Origin: a bacterium
Lineage (GTDB): Bacteria; Bacillota; Bacilli; Lactobacillales; Streptococcaceae
Length of the DNA: 64,000 bases
NCBI GenBank assembly: GCA_905221085.1
Contig: CAJNBT010000005.1
Location: 74,485-138,484, forward strand
Reading direction: 5' to 3'
Position 1 is the first letter of the stretch; each line of letters begins with the position of its first letter. Positions 48,842 through 59,740 of the stretch are shown one piece after another. The notes under the pieces were generated by a model, which saw only the letters and a program-made list of their open reading frames with translations, did not search any database and was not told the origin of the DNA. The position numbers were made by a program, and so were the translations under genes.

Positions 48842-49159
48842 TTACTCCCTGTATAACAACTCATCACAGAACATACATTCTTCGTCCTGTTCTCGACGTT
48901 GTCCATAAAAATCATTACAAACGTGAAATCCATCACGGTAAATGCGACGGACACTTTCTCGAACATGCTTGGCCTTGACGGGAGCATCTGCTTCCACCTC
49001 ACCCAAGCGTTCGCGCAACTTAGAATTTTCCAAGCGAAGAGCTGTATTTTCCTCCACTAGGCTCTTGAGATTTTTCTTGATGGCTTCAACATCGGCCAAG
49101 GTTACCAATAACTGTTGGGAAAAATCATCCAGCGCGTCAAATAATTCTTTTTTGTCCAT
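48842..49159 (-). CDS. yabA: YabA replication initiation control protein
   Basis: The 105-residue protein has an N-terminal leucine-zipper coiled coil (about 1-60) and a C-terminal zinc module (HVCNDFYG followed by ECMFCDELL). YabA binds DnaA and the sliding clamp to limit re-initiation. It sits in the conserved tmk-holB-yabA-rsmI run. Confidence 0.95.
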
Positions 49160-49198
49160 AAAACAGCCCTTTCCTTTCTTTATCGTTCATTTTTGAGT

Positions 49199-50089
49199 TT
49201 ACATTTCTTTCAAGACCAGATATTCCATGGCATTTTGAAAGCTGACATTAGCTTGCCACATTTTTCTAGCTTCTAGCAAATCTTGTAAAATCACTCTTAC
49301 TCTTGCTTGTAGGATATCTTGTCCACAGAGAACTTCAAGAATCCGTAAAACCTGATCTTGTTTTTCCTTGTCATCTGCCAAGCTAGCTAATTTAGCAACT
49401 TGCAAATAACTTTCTTTTTTCTTAGCTACTAACCAAGTCAGCAGGCGTTCACTTTCATCGACTAAAGTCCAAAAACTTGCCTGATTTGCCAACTTTTCTC
49501 CTTCAGCTCGCGATTGAGCAAACTGGGCTAAAAGAGTCGCTTTTTTCTTAACCAATCCCATTTGTTCTAAGAGCAAAATAAGCTTTTCTTCCTGCTTTTT
49601 AAAGTGGAAAATCTGGGTCCGACTTCGGATTGTCGGCAACATCTTCTCCTCATCGCTAGTCAAGAAGAAAATATAAACCTCACTCTGGGGTTCTTCGATA
49701 ACCTTGAGCAGAGAATTAGCTGCGTTGGGATGCATTTTCTCAGCTTGCTCGATAATAAAGACCTGTTGTTGGCTTTCAATCCCTGCTTGGGAAAACTGAC
49801 CCACCAATTCTCGAATGCGTTCTGTCTTGATGACCTGATTGACTGGCTTAATCAAGGTAACATCGGGAAACTCTTCCTGTTCAATCAGCTTGCAGTTTCG
49901 GCATTTCTCACATGGTAAAACGCCTACTTTATCCGTACAAAAGAGGCTCTTAGCCAAAAACTGCGCCATTTCCAAGCTTCCAAAGTAGCCTGAAAATAGA
50001 TAGGCATGATTGAGCTGGTCTTGTTCTAGGATACGAACAAAGCGGTCAAACTGGGCTGGTTGCCAAGCCTTTAGTTGATCTTGTTTCAT
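49199..50089 (-). CDS. holB: DNA polymerase III delta' subunit
   Basis: The 296-residue clamp-loader subunit has [15 protein letters not shown] in place of a working Walker A, as expected for delta', a four-cysteine zinc module ([20 protein letters not shown]) and [11 protein letters not shown]. It overlaps tmk as ATGA. Confidence 0.94.
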   Translation of the reverse strand: MKQDQLKAWQPAQFDRFVRILEQDQLNHAYLFSGYFGSLEMAQFLAKSLFCTDKVGVLPCEKCRNCKLIEQEEFPDVTLIKPVNQVIKTERIRELVGQFSQAGIESQQQVFIIEQAEKMHPNAANSLLKVIEEPQSEVYIFFLTSDEEKMLPTIRSRTQIFHFKKQEEKLILLLEQMGLVKKKATLLAQFAQSRAEGEKLANQASFWTLVDESERLLTWLVAKKKESYLQVAKLASLADDKEKQDQVLRILEVLCGQDILQARVRVILQDLLEARKMWQANVSFQNAMEYLVLKEM

Positions 50090-50724
50090 TTAGCTAATCC
50101 CATTCTATCAAACAAGACAGCCTTGGTAGTTTCCACAACTTGCTCCAAAGGAAAACTAGCATCAATCTTAACAATACGACTTCCTTCTTTGTCCAGAAGA
50201 GAAAGATAACCTTGACGGACTTTTTTATGCAAGTCCAACCCTTCCAAATCCAAACGATTGACCTCGCGATTGCTATTAGCAGCAATACGAGCCAGTCCTT
50301 CTTCCACCTCTATGTCAAAATAGAGTGTCAAATCGGGTTTAAAGCCATCTGTAGCAAACTGATTGAGCCAATCAATGGCGTCAATATCCAAGCCACGACC
50401 AAATCCCTGATAGGCAACAGAACTATCAATAAAACGATCCATAATGACCAACTTACCAGCTTCAAGGGCAGGGAGAACTTTTTCCACCAAGTGCTGTCTA
50501 CGACTGGCGATATAGAGCAAAAGCTCTGTCTTCGCATCCATCTGAGTATGACTTGGATCCAAAATTACTTCCCGAATCTTCTCCCCAATCAAGACTCCCC
50601 CAGGTTCACGGGTCGTCAGCACCTCTACCCCTTTTTCCTCTAAAATTGGTAACAGTGCCTCTAAAACACTGGTCTTTCCTGCTCCCTCTGGTCCCTCAAG
50701 AGAGACTAAAAATCCTTTTGACAT
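50086..50724 (-). CDS. tmk: Thymidylate kinase
   Basis: The 212-residue kinase has P-loop [19 protein letters not shown] and [17 protein letters not shown]. It makes dTDP from dTMP. It heads the tmk-holB-yabA-rsmI operon. Confidence 0.97.
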   Translation of the reverse strand: MSKGFLVSLEGPEGAGKTSVLEALLPILEEKGVEVLTTREPGGVLIGEKIREVILDPSHTQMDAKTELLLYIASRRQHLVEKVLPALEAGKLVIMDRFIDSSVAYQGFGRGLDIDAIDWLNQFATDGFKPDLTLYFDIEVEEGLARIAANSNREVNRLDLEGLDLHKKVRQGYLSLLDKEGSRIVKIDASFPLEQVVETTKAVLFDRMGLAK

Positions 50725-50804
50725 GTCTAACTCATTTCTTTTTTACTACTTCTATTCTATCAAAAAAATAGGGGTTTGTGACAATCTTTTTGTCTTCTCA
50801 TTTC

Positions 50805-50896
50805 ATACTCAATGAAAATCAAAGAGCAAACTAGGAAGCTTACTTGAGTACGGCAAGGTGAAGCTGACGCAGTTTGAAGAGATTTTCGAAGAGTAT
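50805..50896 (-). repeat. Short BOX element (boxC-boxA), minus orientation
   Basis: ATACTCAATGAAAATC at the left and GATTTTCGAAGAGTAT at the right are the BOX ends. TACGGCAAGGTGAAGCTGACG inside is the boxA core. No boxB is present. It lies between tmk and proC. Confidence 0.85.
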
Positions 50897-50905
50897 CAAC
50901 CACCA

Positions 50906-50933
50906 TAAAAGAGGCAGACAAAGCCACCTCTTA
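50906..50933 (-). terminator. Terminator of proBAC
   Basis: A minus-strand AAGAGG-GGC/GCC-CTCTTTT stem overlaps the proC stop. Confidence 0.7.
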
Positions 50934-51728
50934 TTTACCAAGTTTTTTAGTTCGTTTGTAGGCTTTAGTGACTGCATCCATGACCGTCCCTCGAAAAGCA
51001 TGCGCTTCTAGGCTTGCTACACCAGCGATAGTCGAACCTCCTGGGCTGCAAACTTGGTCTTTCAAAACACCTGGATGCTCTTGGCTTTCAAGGACCAATT
51101 TCCCAGCTCCTACCACAGTTTGTGCTGCCATTTTCAGTGATATTTCTCGTGGCAATCCTGTCTGAACACCTGCATCTGCCAAGGCTTCGATAAAGAGATA
51201 GACAAAGGCCGGTCCACAGCCTGCAAGACCTGTCGCTGCATCTATTAAGCTTTCCCCAAGCTCAACCAAGAAACCTGCCTTGGCTAAAAGCTGACAAAAC
51301 AGTTCACTGTCCTCAGCACGACAGTTTGCTGATATGGCATAACTAATCACTCCTTGACCGATAGAAGCAGGGGTATTTGGCATCATACGAATAATTCGGT
51401 GTTGACTTGGGATAAGACTTGCCAGTTTTTCCAAGGTCAATCCAGCTGCCATAGAAATCAAAAGAAGACTTTCTCTTTTTTCAAGGATGGTTTGATATTG
51501 AGAAAGCAAGTCTGAGAACTGAGCTGGTTTCACCCCTAGAAAAATCACATCTGCTTCTGCAAAGATTTCTTCGTTGCTAGAAGCCTGACCACCAAAGTCT
51601 GCAATGAAAGCATCTACCTTGTCTTGACTACGATTGGCAAGGAGAATCTGAGCACCCGTCTTGGCCTGCAAAACAGCCTTGGCCAAACTAGCTCCCATAT
51701 TCCCCAAACCGATAAATCCAATCTTCAT
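50931..51728 (-). CDS. proC: Pyrroline-5-carboxylate reductase
   Basis: The 265-residue enzyme has KIGFIGLGNMGASLAKAVL (NAD(P) fold), RMMPNTPASIGQG and the signature QVCSPGGSTIAGVASLE. It performs the last proline step. It follows proA by 3 bases. Confidence 0.97.
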   Translation of the reverse strand: MKIGFIGLGNMGASLAKAVLQAKTGAQILLANRSQDKVDAFIADFGGQASSNEEIFAEADVIFLGVKPAQFSDLLSQYQTILEKRESLLLISMAAGLTLEKLASLIPSQHRIIRMMPNTPASIGQGVISYAISANCRAEDSELFCQLLAKAGFLVELGESLIDAATGLAGCGPAFVYLFIEALADAGVQTGLPREISLKMAAQTVVGAGKLVLESQEHPGVLKDQVCSPGGSTIAGVASLEAHAFRGTVMDAVTKAYKRTKKLGK

Positions 51729-51731
51729 CTC

Positions 51732-52994
51732 TTACTCCCTTATCTGTCCGTCACCAGTAACCACATACTTGTAGCTGGTCAACTCTTTCAAGCCCATTGG
51801 ACCACGCGCGTGGAGTTTCTGAGTTGAAATCCCCATTTCACATCCAAGACCAAATTGACCACCATCGGTAAAACGAGTTGAGGCATTGACATAAACCGCT
51901 GCAGAGTCCACTTGATCTGTAAAGTATGCTGCAGTCTCAGCATTTTCTGTCACAATGGCATCCGAATGATGGGTACTGTGAGCTTCTATATGGGCAACTG
52001 CTTCTTCTAAACTGCTCACAACCTTAACCGCAAGGATATAATCTAAAAACTCGGTGTCAAAGTCTTGGGCCTCAGCTGCTCGACCTGAAAGAAACTGACT
52101 TGCTTTGCTATCCAAGCGAAATTGAATTGGTTCCAGTCCAGCTTCCTTACGCTCTGCAACCAGAACTTGTTCCAAGCGAGGAAGGAAGCTTGCTGCCTTG
52201 TCTTCATGAACCAGCAAGACCTCCATGGCATTGCAGACAGAAGGACGGCTGGTTTTGGCATTGTTGATGATTGACAAAGCCTTGTCTTCGTCTGCGTCCT
52301 TGTCTACATAGACATGGACAATCCCAGTTCCTGTCTCAATAACAGGCACGATAGCATTTTCAACCACGGCATTGATCAAACCAGCTCCTCCTCGAGGAAT
52401 GAGAAGGTCTAGATAGCCCTTGGCCTTCATCATAGCATAGCTACTTTCACGGCTAGTATCTTCCACCAGTTGAATCACCTCTGGATGAATGGTAGTCGTA
52501 TCCAACCCCTTCTTCAAGGCTGTGACAATAGCATGGGCTGTTTGATAGGCATCCTTGCCACTACGAAGAACGACTGCATTACCACTCTTGAGAGCCAAAG
52601 CAGCCGCATCCGACGTCACATTCGGACGACTTTCATAGATAATACCGATAACCCCCATAGCCACCCGTTTCTTGGTGATAACCAAGCCATTTTCAAGCTG
52701 ACTTGTCTCTAGGACTTCACCAATAGGATCTGGTAAAGCAACCACTTCACGAATCCCTCTTGCCATCGCTTGGATTCGCCCTACATCCAAATAAAGACGA
52801 TCCAGCATGACATCTGAGATTTTACCCTTAGCCGCTTCCATATCGAGGGCATTGGCCTCTAGAATCTCCTCAGTAGCTGCCAATAAATGATCTGCCATGG
52901 CTAGCAAGGCTTGGTTTTTCACTGCTTCACTAGCAGTATTGATTGATTTCTTAACAGCCTGTACCTGTTCGAATTGTTCTTGTGTACTTACCAT
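51732..52994 (-). CDS. proA: Gamma-glutamyl phosphate reductase
   Basis: The 420-residue aldehyde-dehydrogenase-type enzyme has the catalytic cysteine in [16 protein letters not shown] and the C-terminal [19 protein letters not shown]. It is the second proline step and lies between proB and proC. Confidence 0.97.
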   Translation of the reverse strand: MVSTQEQFEQVQAVKKSINTASEAVKNQALLAMADHLLAATEEILEANALDMEAAKGKISDVMLDRLYLDVGRIQAMARGIREVVALPDPIGEVLETSQLENGLVITKKRVAMGVIGIIYESRPNVTSDAAALALKSGNAVVLRSGKDAYQTAHAIVTALKKGLDTTTIHPEVIQLVEDTSRESSYAMMKAKGYLDLLIPRGGAGLINAVVENAIVPVIETGTGIVHVYVDKDADEDKALSIINNAKTSRPSVCNAMEVLLVHEDKAASFLPRLEQVLVAERKEAGLEPIQFRLDSKASQFLSGRAAEAQDFDTEFLDYILAVKVVSSLEEAVAHIEAHSTHHSDAIVTENAETAAYFTDQVDSAAVYVNASTRFTDGGQFGLGCEMGISTQKLHARGPMGLKELTSYKYVVTGDGQIRE

Positions 52995-53003
52995 CGTTCA
53001 CCT

Positions 53004-54113
53004 CTAAAATTCTGTAAAGAGCAGTTGGATTTCAGGCGTAATAGAAATCCAGTCATCACGGTGAATCAAGACTCCCTTAGCTTTTTGAGAACGGAGCATA
53101 TCTTCTAGGGCTGAGACGCCAAATTGGACACGCCCCTTTCCAAGAGATTGACCTGTTTCTTTATCTGCTACTGTGACAATATCGTGGTAAGAGAAGTTTC
53201 CTTCCACTTCTACCACACCTGATAGGAGGAGACTTTTCCCGTTTTTTGAAAGTGCCTCCGCAGCTCCACCATCTACCCAAATCGTTCCTTGACTTTGAGC
53301 ATAGAAGGCCAGCCATTGTTTCTGAGTACGAAGGCCCTTCTCTTGCGCAACAAAGAAGGATCCATCCTTGGTCTCTTCCGCTGCCTCAATCAAGGCATCA
53401 GATTTCATGGAAGAGCAGATATAGACTGGCACACCTGACTCCGTCGCAATAGTTGCAGCTTTGATTTTTGTCAGCATACCCCCAGTACCGTTTGACGAAC
53501 CTGCTCCACCAGCCATATCAATAATCTCACGATTGATAGTCTCGATTTTCTCAAGACGTTTAGCTCTTGGATCTGAGTTGGGATTGCCAGTATAGAGACC
53601 GTCCACATCGGTCAAGAGAACTAAAAGGTCTGCTTGAACCATGGCTGCTACCTGCGCACTCAGAGTGTCGTTGTCTCCAACCTTGAGCTCATCAATAACG
53701 ACACTATCATTCTCATTGATGATAGGAATCGCGCCACGGCTAAGTAGAACTGACAAAGCCTGATGGGCATTTTTATAACGGCGCTTATCCACAAAGTCGT
53801 CCTGAGTCAGCAAGATTTGTGCAGAAACGATTTGGCGCAAGAGAAGATTAGTCGTATATTCTTCCAAGAGTAAACCTTGACCAACCGCAGCTGACGCCTG
53901 TTTATCAGCAATCTTAGTCGGGCGCTTCTTAAATCCTAAGGCTCCAAAACCAGCTGCAATGGCACCTGACGACACCAAAATCAATTCATGGCCAGCCTCG
54001 TGCAACATGGCTAACTGCTGGGTAATAGCCTTTACCTTACTACGTGATAAACTTCCATCCTCATTTGTCAGAGAAGAAGTCCCAACCTTAAAAACAATCC
54101 GTTTGTATTTCAT
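53004..54113 (-). CDS. proB: Glutamate 5-kinase
   Basis: The 369-residue protein has an amino-acid kinase domain ([45 protein letters not shown]) and a C-terminal PUA domain (about 275-369). This first proline step is usually feedback-inhibited by proline. The start at MKYKRIVF was preferred. An extended -10 (TGtTATAAT) lies about 30 bases upstream. Confidence 0.97.
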   Translation of the reverse strand: MKYKRIVFKVGTSSLTNEDGSLSRSKVKAITQQLAMLHEAGHELILVSSGAIAAGFGALGFKKRPTKIADKQASAAVGQGLLLEEYTTNLLLRQIVSAQILLTQDDFVDKRRYKNAHQALSVLLSRGAIPIINENDSVVIDELKVGDNDTLSAQVAAMVQADLLVLLTDVDGLYTGNPNSDPRAKRLEKIETINREIIDMAGGAGSSNGTGGMLTKIKAATIATESGVPVYICSSMKSDALIEAAEETKDGSFFVAQEKGLRTQKQWLAFYAQSQGTIWVDGGAAEALSKNGKSLLLSGVVEVEGNFSYHDIVTVADKETGQSLGKGRVQFGVSALEDMLRSQKAKGVLIHRDDWISITPEIQLLFTEF

Positions 54114-54187
54114 AGTCTCACTCCGATTCTTCATATTTATCCATTATAACATGAATGGCAGGAAATAGAAAAGAGTTGATAGGAAAA

Positions 54188-54212
54188 AGAAGGCCCTAAA
54201 ACCTTCTTTTTT
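54188..54212 (-). terminator. Terminator of pce
   Basis: A GAAGG/CCTTC stem with A and T runs on either side lies directly past the pce stop. Confidence 0.65.
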
Positions 54213-54213
54213 A

Positions 54214-56097
54214 CTACTGTTCTGATTTCGATTTGTTTGCACTCGTTTCAGAGTTTTGTGAAGTTGATGATGTCAAATCTTGACTAGATGAAGAACTTGT
54301 AACACTTTCATGTTGACTCGTTTCTTTATTTTCAAGATCCTTTTTCACTACTTCTTTGGATTCTTTTATTTCTGAGTTACTTGTAGCTCTAGTTGTAGCA
54401 GATTTCTCTACCGGAACATCCACTAACCAGACACCACTTGAATCAACAGTATAGCCTTCTGGTGTCTTACCATTGACAAGTAATTGACCATTTTCTTTCA
54501 AGAAGTACCATTTATCTTTGTCTTTAATCCAACCCACAGCTCGTGCACCGTCTGTCTTGTAGAAGTACCAATCATTTGCCTTTTTAAGCCAACCTTGCTT
54601 CATAGCTCCTGAATCTTCTAGATAATAATGTTGACCTGCAACTTCTATCTCACCTGTCTTCATGATACCAGTAGAATCCATATAGTACCAGGTTTCTTTA
54701 TCTTTTACCCAGCCCGTTTTCATTTCCCCTGATTGAGCAAAGTAATACCATTGCCCCTTATATTGAAGCCAACCTGTCTTCATAGAGCCATCAACATCCA
54801 AATAATACCACTGCTCTTTATCTTGAATCCAACCAATTTCCATCTGGTTTTCTTTGTTAAAATAATACCAGATTCCAGCGATTTTCTTCCAATTTTTAGC
54901 AGCAACACCAGAGTCTGTCAAATAGAACCAACGATTGTTCCATTTTTTCCATTGATTCTGTAATAAGATACCCGTTTGGTTAAAGTAATACCATTCACCT
55001 TCGATTTCATTCCAACCGACAGCATACTCTCCTGTAGAATCAGGTGCTTGATACCACCAATTCCCATATGCACTCTTATGCCAGCCAGCTTGAAAACTTG
55101 GAATCGGCTTGTAGGATTTTGAAATATTGACAAACCCATCTTTTCGAATATCAAAAACTGTTGCATCATAGTCTTTGCTGGCTGCGTTGATTCTCTCAAT
55201 TCCTCGTTCTTTGAGCCAATTAACATACTCACTATCAACACCATTTTTCCAAGGTAGACTATCCGAAGTTTGAACAATCAAACTCGGACTCAAATTTCTG
55301 ATGAAATCCTTGGTATTTGATTTGTTGGTATCATGGTGATGATTAAACTTCATCAAATCAACTTTTCCAATAAGAGGACCATACTTGTCTTCTGCTCCAT
55401 GAACATTATCTAAGTCGCCCCCAAGGTAAATCTTCTTACCATTGACTTTTACCACGCTAATCAAGGAATTAGAATTGTCATCCCAAATTTTCTTTAATTC
55501 ACCCGACGAATCAGTTTCATTTTCATAATTATAGAGCTGAATATCCATGTCTCCAAACTGAAAATGAGCATCCCCTTGTGCGATGTTTTGAATAACTGAA
55601 ACACCTTTTTCTGCAGCAGTCTGTAAAACCTTATCATAGCCATACAGATTATCCCATAGACGTTCAGAATTAGTAATACGATTATCACTATATTTCTTAA
55701 GATAGACTCGGTCAACTGGATAGGTAGACAGTAATTCATCAACATTTCCAATATGATCGCTATGGGTATGAGTAACCAAAATAAAATCAAGCTTTTGGAC
55801 ACCCAATTCCTTCAAACGACGAAAGACACGGTCTGTCAGAACATGCTTAGAAGACGTTTCAGTTCCTTCTCTCCATGGATAACGAGAATCACTTCCATCT
55901 GGAAAATCATAATCTTCTCCTGTATCCACCATAGCAAAATGTCCATTGCTTTCAAGAATAATCGCATCACTGCCTCCTTCTTGAACATTTATAAAGTGGA
56001 TTTTATTTCCTGAACTTTCTTGAGCTTGAACATTCCCATACCATGATAAACCTAAAAAAGCGCCTGCAAGTGCCAAACTAATCAATTTCTTTTTCAT
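54214..56097 (-). CDS. cbpE: Choline-binding phosphorylcholine esterase Pce (CbpE)
   Basis: The 627-residue surface protein has a signal peptide ending around VQAQES, a metallo-beta-lactamase catalytic domain (about 30-310) with the HxHxDH motif VTHTHSDHIGN and further ligands in GGDLDNVH and KFNHHHD, and about ten choline-binding repeats (about 335-555, W...YYF...G.MKTGW). A Ser/Glu/Lys-rich tail of about 70 residues ends it. Pce strips phosphorylcholine from teichoic acids and binds the residues left. The ATG is 2 bases past the rluD-like stop. It restricts the host to choline-decorated streptococci. Confidence 0.96.
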   Translation of the reverse strand: MKKKLISLALAGAFLGLSWYGNVQAQESSGNKIHFINVQEGGSDAIILESNGHFAMVDTGEDYDFPDGSDSRYPWREGTETSSKHVLTDRVFRRLKELGVQKLDFILVTHTHSDHIGNVDELLSTYPVDRVYLKKYSDNRITNSERLWDNLYGYDKVLQTAAEKGVSVIQNIAQGDAHFQFGDMDIQLYNYENETDSSGELKKIWDDNSNSLISVVKVNGKKIYLGGDLDNVHGAEDKYGPLIGKVDLMKFNHHHDTNKSNTKDFIRNLSPSLIVQTSDSLPWKNGVDSEYVNWLKERGIERINAASKDYDATVFDIRKDGFVNISKSYKPIPSFQAGWHKSAYGNWWYQAPDSTGEYAVGWNEIEGEWYYFNQTGILLQNQWKKWNNRWFYLTDSGVAAKNWKKIAGIWYYFNKENQMEIGWIQDKEQWYYLDVDGSMKTGWLQYKGQWYYFAQSGEMKTGWVKDKETWYYMDSTGIMKTGEIEVAGQHYYLEDSGAMKQGWLKKANDWYFYKTDGARAVGWIKDKDKWYFLKENGQLLVNGKTPEGYTVDSSGVWLVDVPVEKSATTRATSNSEIKESKEVVKKDLENKETSQHESVTSSSSSQDLTSSTSQNSETSANKSKSEQ

Positions 56098-56099
56098 TC

Positions 56100-56987
56100 T
56101 TACTTTCTCAATCTCTCTAATGTTTCCTTAAATATCTCTGGGATATCTGCTGTAAATTCCAAGGTCTCACCTGTTCTCGGATGAGTAAACCCTAGAGTCT
56201 TGGCATGAAGAAATTGTCCATGTCCTTTCAAAGTCTTGCGAGGACCATAGACCTCATCACCAGCGACTGGATGGCCAATATAAGCCATGTGAACACGGAT
56301 TTGGTGAGTGCGTCCTGTCTCTAGCTGCAACTCCACTAAGCTGTAATCACCAAAACGTTCCAAGACGTGAAAACGCGTCACTGCAGGCTTCCCTTTAGCA
56401 GTCACAGCTTGTTTCTTACGGTCTTTTTCACTACGACCAATCGGTGCTTCAATCACACCGCGATCATTAGGCAGATTTCCATGAACAATCGCCCAATATT
56501 TGCGGAGAGACTTTTTATCCTTGAGTTCTTGGGCAAGTGCTAGATGCGCCTCATCATTTTTAGCAATCATGAGAAGGCCTGATGTATCCTTATCAATACG
56601 ATGAACAATTCCTGGACGCAGAACCCCATTGATACCCGACAAGTCCTTAATATGATACATGAGAGCATTTACCAGAGTTCCACTGGTATGACCAGCACTC
56701 GGATGCACAACCATTCCCTGAGGTTTGTTTACGACGGCCACATCCTCATCTTGGTAGATGATTTCTATCGGAAGATTTTCAGCCACATACTCTAAGACCT
56801 CTGGCTCTGGTACATGGTAAGTCACGATATCACCCTCTTGAACTGTGTATTTAGCTTTCTTGACTTGGCCATTGACCAAGACCTGGCCTGATTTGATTTG
56901 TTCATTCGCGAGACTGCGTGATAATTCTGTCAAATCCGACAAAGCCTTATCCAAACGCAGTCCGCCAGTTTCAATTTTAATTTCCAT
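56100..56987 (-). CDS. RluD-family 23S rRNA pseudouridine synthase
   Basis: The 295-residue protein has an N-terminal S4 domain (about 12-65) and the RluA/C/D catalytic motif RPGIVHRIDKDTSGLLM with the catalytic Asp. It overlaps lspA by 11 bases. It is RluD-like by its S4 domain, but the exact target uridines are not provable here. Confidence 0.92.
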   Translation of the reverse strand: MEIKIETGGLRLDKALSDLTELSRSLANEQIKSGQVLVNGQVKKAKYTVQEGDIVTYHVPEPEVLEYVAENLPIEIIYQDEDVAVVNKPQGMVVHPSAGHTSGTLVNALMYHIKDLSGINGVLRPGIVHRIDKDTSGLLMIAKNDEAHLALAQELKDKKSLRKYWAIVHGNLPNDRGVIEAPIGRSEKDRKKQAVTAKGKPAVTRFHVLERFGDYSLVELQLETGRTHQIRVHMAYIGHPVAGDEVYGPRKTLKGHGQFLHAKTLGFTHPRTGETLEFTADIPEIFKETLERLRK

Positions 56988-57438
56988 TTATTTCCTCTTT
57001 TAACATTGCAATCAATAAAATAATCACTCCAACAGTCAGATAGCTATCTGCCACATTGAAAATTGCAAAATTGATAAAGTCAAGGTGAAACATATCCACA
57101 ACAAAGCCCTGACTGACCCTGTCAATAAAGTTTCCAAGACCACCTGCAATAATCAAGGTCAAACCCAAGACCATCCAGAATGAGTCCTCCATGTGTTTAT
57201 GTAAATACCAAATAGCACCTACCATAACGACCAGTGTAATAATAGCAAATAACCACTGCTGGTCTTGTAGCATCGAAAAGGCTGCCCCTCGATTTTGAAG
57301 GTAGGTCAAACTAACGAAATTGGGAATCCAAGAACGCACTTCACCCAGTGGAATCTGCTGGACGATATAGGATTTGACCAACTGATCCAGCCCAATCAAA
57401 AGCAGTACAATGACTGCCACTATTCCTCTTTTTTTCAT
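56977..57438 (-). CDS. lspA: Lipoprotein signal peptidase II
   Basis: The 153-residue protein has four membrane spans and the catalytic Asp pair in GNFIDRVSQGFVVDMF and FNVADSYLTVG. It removes signal peptides from lipoproteins such as PpmA in this window. It overlaps the LysR gene by 4 bases (ATGA). Confidence 0.96.
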   Translation of the reverse strand: MKKRGIVAVIVLLLIGLDQLVKSYIVQQIPLGEVRSWIPNFVSLTYLQNRGAAFSMLQDQQWLFAIITLVVMVGAIWYLHKHMEDSFWMVLGLTLIIAGGLGNFIDRVSQGFVVDMFHLDFINFAIFNVADSYLTVGVIILLIAMLKEEINGN

Positions 57439-58343
57439 GATTTCCTCTTTTGATCAAAATATTCTTGCATGACTTCTACGAAGAGAATCCCAGCTTGACT
57501 AAGCTCCACTTCTTCACGTTTAACATAGACCATGCGATTATCTAGGTTATCCTTGAGACGAATAACTGTAATTCCATTAACACTGTCACTATCTAAAAAT
57601 CCAGAACCTGTTGCATAAGCATCCGTCCGCTCCAAAATACCATTCAAGGTAGCACGGTCTGTCACATTAAACATCTGTGAGCTAGCGCTGGTATCGACAA
57701 AGTTCTCTGAATAATAAAGGTACTCGTCTTTCTCTTGGGTAAAACGGACTGTCGGTAAGTCCGCTAAATCCTCCATGACCAATACATCTTTCTGAGCTAA
57801 AGGATGCCCCTCACGAAGATAAATATGGGTATGGAAGGGAATCAATTCAATGACCTCAAGGCCTAACTTTTCAACCCGTTGCATGATCCCTTTTTTATTT
57901 TGATTGTTGAGGTAGATAATCCCAATCTCACTATGCCCTTGAGCTACTTCGTCTAAAATTTGAACTGTAGTAGACTCAAAAATACGAAAGTTCTTATAAT
58001 CAGGATAGTGCTCTGAAAAGGCCGTAATGGTTGGTGGCAAGAAGTCATAGTGCTGACTGGCAATGGAAAATTCATCCTTTTCTTCCTCAGGATTGGCATA
58101 CTGATTTTGAAAAATATCAAATCCTTTAACCAATTCTTGCGCTTTTTCATAGAATTCCATACCACGACGGGTCAAGAAAGTCCCTGAGCTGGTCCGACGG
58201 AAAATCTTAAAACCCAACTCTTTTTCCAAATCACGAACAGAAATGGACAGACTCGGCTGACTAACATACATCTTCTCAGCAGCTTCACGAAAAGTACCGC
58301 TATTTGCGATGGCCACAACATAGCGTAATTGTTGAATGTTCAT
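57435..58343 (-). CDS. LysR-family transcriptional regulator (CpsY/MtaR-like)
   Basis: The 302-residue protein has an N-terminal winged helix (MNIQQLRYVVAIANSGTFRE; SQPSLSISVRDLEKELG) and a periplasmic-binding-like effector domain. In Mitis streptococci the LysR gene before lspA is a CpsY/MtaR-type regulator linked to methionine uptake and wall-related traits. It is co-transcribed with lspA-rluD-pce. Confidence 0.9.
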   Translation of the reverse strand: MNIQQLRYVVAIANSGTFREAAEKMYVSQPSLSISVRDLEKELGFKIFRRTSSGTFLTRRGMEFYEKAQELVKGFDIFQNQYANPEEEKDEFSIASQHYDFLPPTITAFSEHYPDYKNFRIFESTTVQILDEVAQGHSEIGIIYLNNQNKKGIMQRVEKLGLEVIELIPFHTHIYLREGHPLAQKDVLVMEDLADLPTVRFTQEKDEYLYYSENFVDTSASSQMFNVTDRATLNGILERTDAYATGSGFLDSDSVNGITVIRLKDNLDNRMVYVKREEVELSQAGILFVEVMQEYFDQKRKS

Positions 58344-58470
58344 CTTCTACCCCTAACTTCTTTATCTTTTCATTATACCATATTTTAGAAGTTTTCCATC
58401 GAAGAAAAACAATGTCACTCATAAAATTCATCTACACTAAGAACGAAAAAATCATGGGTACCAAAACAAA

Positions 58471-58503
58471 AAAATAGGCTCTCCGAAATCTCGGAAAGCC
58501 TTA
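58471..58503 (-). terminator. Second terminator downstream of rpmA
   Basis: The minus-strand GGCTtTCCGA/CGGAgAGCC stem is followed by TATTTTTTT. Confidence 0.75.
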
Positions 58504-58552
58504 TTTAATGCTATTTCTAGCTTCCTCGCCTTTACATTTCAAGGCTCGGGAT

Positions 58553-58575
58553 AAAAAGGTTCACTGAACCTTTTT
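58553..58575 (-). terminator. First terminator downstream of rpmA
   Basis: AAAAAGGTTCAGTGAACCTTTTT on the minus strand is a compact palindrome at the rpmA stop. Confidence 0.7.
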
Positions 58576-58867
58576 ATTTAGCGATTGGGTAAACAGAAAC
58601 TTGTTTTTTATCGCGTCCTTTACGTTCAAAGCGTACTACACCTTCAACTTTAGCGAACAAAGTATCGTCTCCACCACGTCCAACGTTTACACCTGGGTAG
58701 ATGTGTGTACCACGTTGACGGTAAAGGATTGATCCACCTGTTACAGTTTGTCCATCAGCTGCTTTAGCTCCAAGACGTTTCGCTTGTGAATCACGTCCGT
58801 TTGATGTAGAACCTCCACCTTTTTTGTGGGCGAAAAGTTGCAAGTTGTTAAGAGTCATTTTTAACAT
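58574..58867 (-). CDS. rpmA: Ribosomal protein bL27 with cleavable N-terminal extension
   Basis: The 97-residue protein has the L27 core ([18 protein letters not shown] onward) after a Firmicute-type extension [17 protein letters not shown]. In Staphylococcus the Prp protease cuts after the Phe before AHKKG, which is required for function. The adjacent prp gene is present. GGAGGAAAAC precedes the start. Confidence 0.97.
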   Translation of the reverse strand: MLKMTLNNLQLFAHKKGGGSTSNGRDSQAKRLGAKAADGQTVTGGSILYRQRGTHIYPGVNVGRGGDDTLFAKVEGVVRFERKGRDKKQVSVYPIAK

Positions 58868-58883
58868 AATGTTTTCCTCCGTG

Positions 58884-59237
<354 letters not shown>

Positions 59238-59243
59238 TTAAAA

Positions 59244-59558
59244 TTAAGCGTTGATTGCGTTGATGACAACTTTTGTATATGGTTGACGGTGACCTTGTTT
59301 ACGGTGGCTACCTTTTTTAGGTTTGTACTTGTAAGTAACAACTTTCTTTTGTTTTCCTTGTTTTTCAACAGTTCCAACTACAGTAGCTCCAGCAACAAGT
59401 GGAGTTCCGACAACAGTGTTTTCACCACCAACAAGAACAACTTCGTTAAAAGTAACTTCTTGACCAGCTTCAACGTTCAATTTTTCAACGTAAACTGCTT
59501 GACCAACTTCAACTTTAACTTGTTTTCCGCCAGTTTTGATAATTGCGTATGTGCTCAT
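59244..59558 (-). CDS. rplU: Ribosomal protein bL21
   Basis: The 104-residue protein starts [20 protein letters not shown] and ends in the basic [20 protein letters not shown] segment. It is the first gene of the rplU-prp-rpmA operon, with a leader upstream. Confidence 0.98.
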
Positions 59559-59701
59559 TATGCACCTCCTATGATTTTTATGGGTTTCCCCGAATTTTTT
59601 GTGAAGACTCGCCTAGCATCGTGGGACGAACCACTTAAACTTGAATAATCAAGCAACGATGTTCGTGCGGTTGCACAGGATCGTGCATAGTCAACTCTTC
59701 A
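59559..59701 (-). promoter_or_regulatory. L21-type leader of rplU-prp-rpmA
   Basis: The roughly 140-base leader has several GC-rich paired-looking blocks (TGCACGATC/GATCCTGTGCA; CGTCCCACGATG) and ends in AGGAGGTGCATA before the rplU ATG. This placement matches the L21 leader family. The fold was not computed. Confidence 0.6.
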
Positions 59702-59730
59702 AGTATAGCATATCTCCTATTTTCTTACAA
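59702..59730 (-). promoter_or_regulatory. SigA promoter of rplU
   Basis: On the minus strand, TTGTAA (59730-59725), a 17-base spacer and extended -10 TGcTATACT (ending 59702). Confidence 0.7.
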
Positions 59731-59740
59731 GTAATAACAC

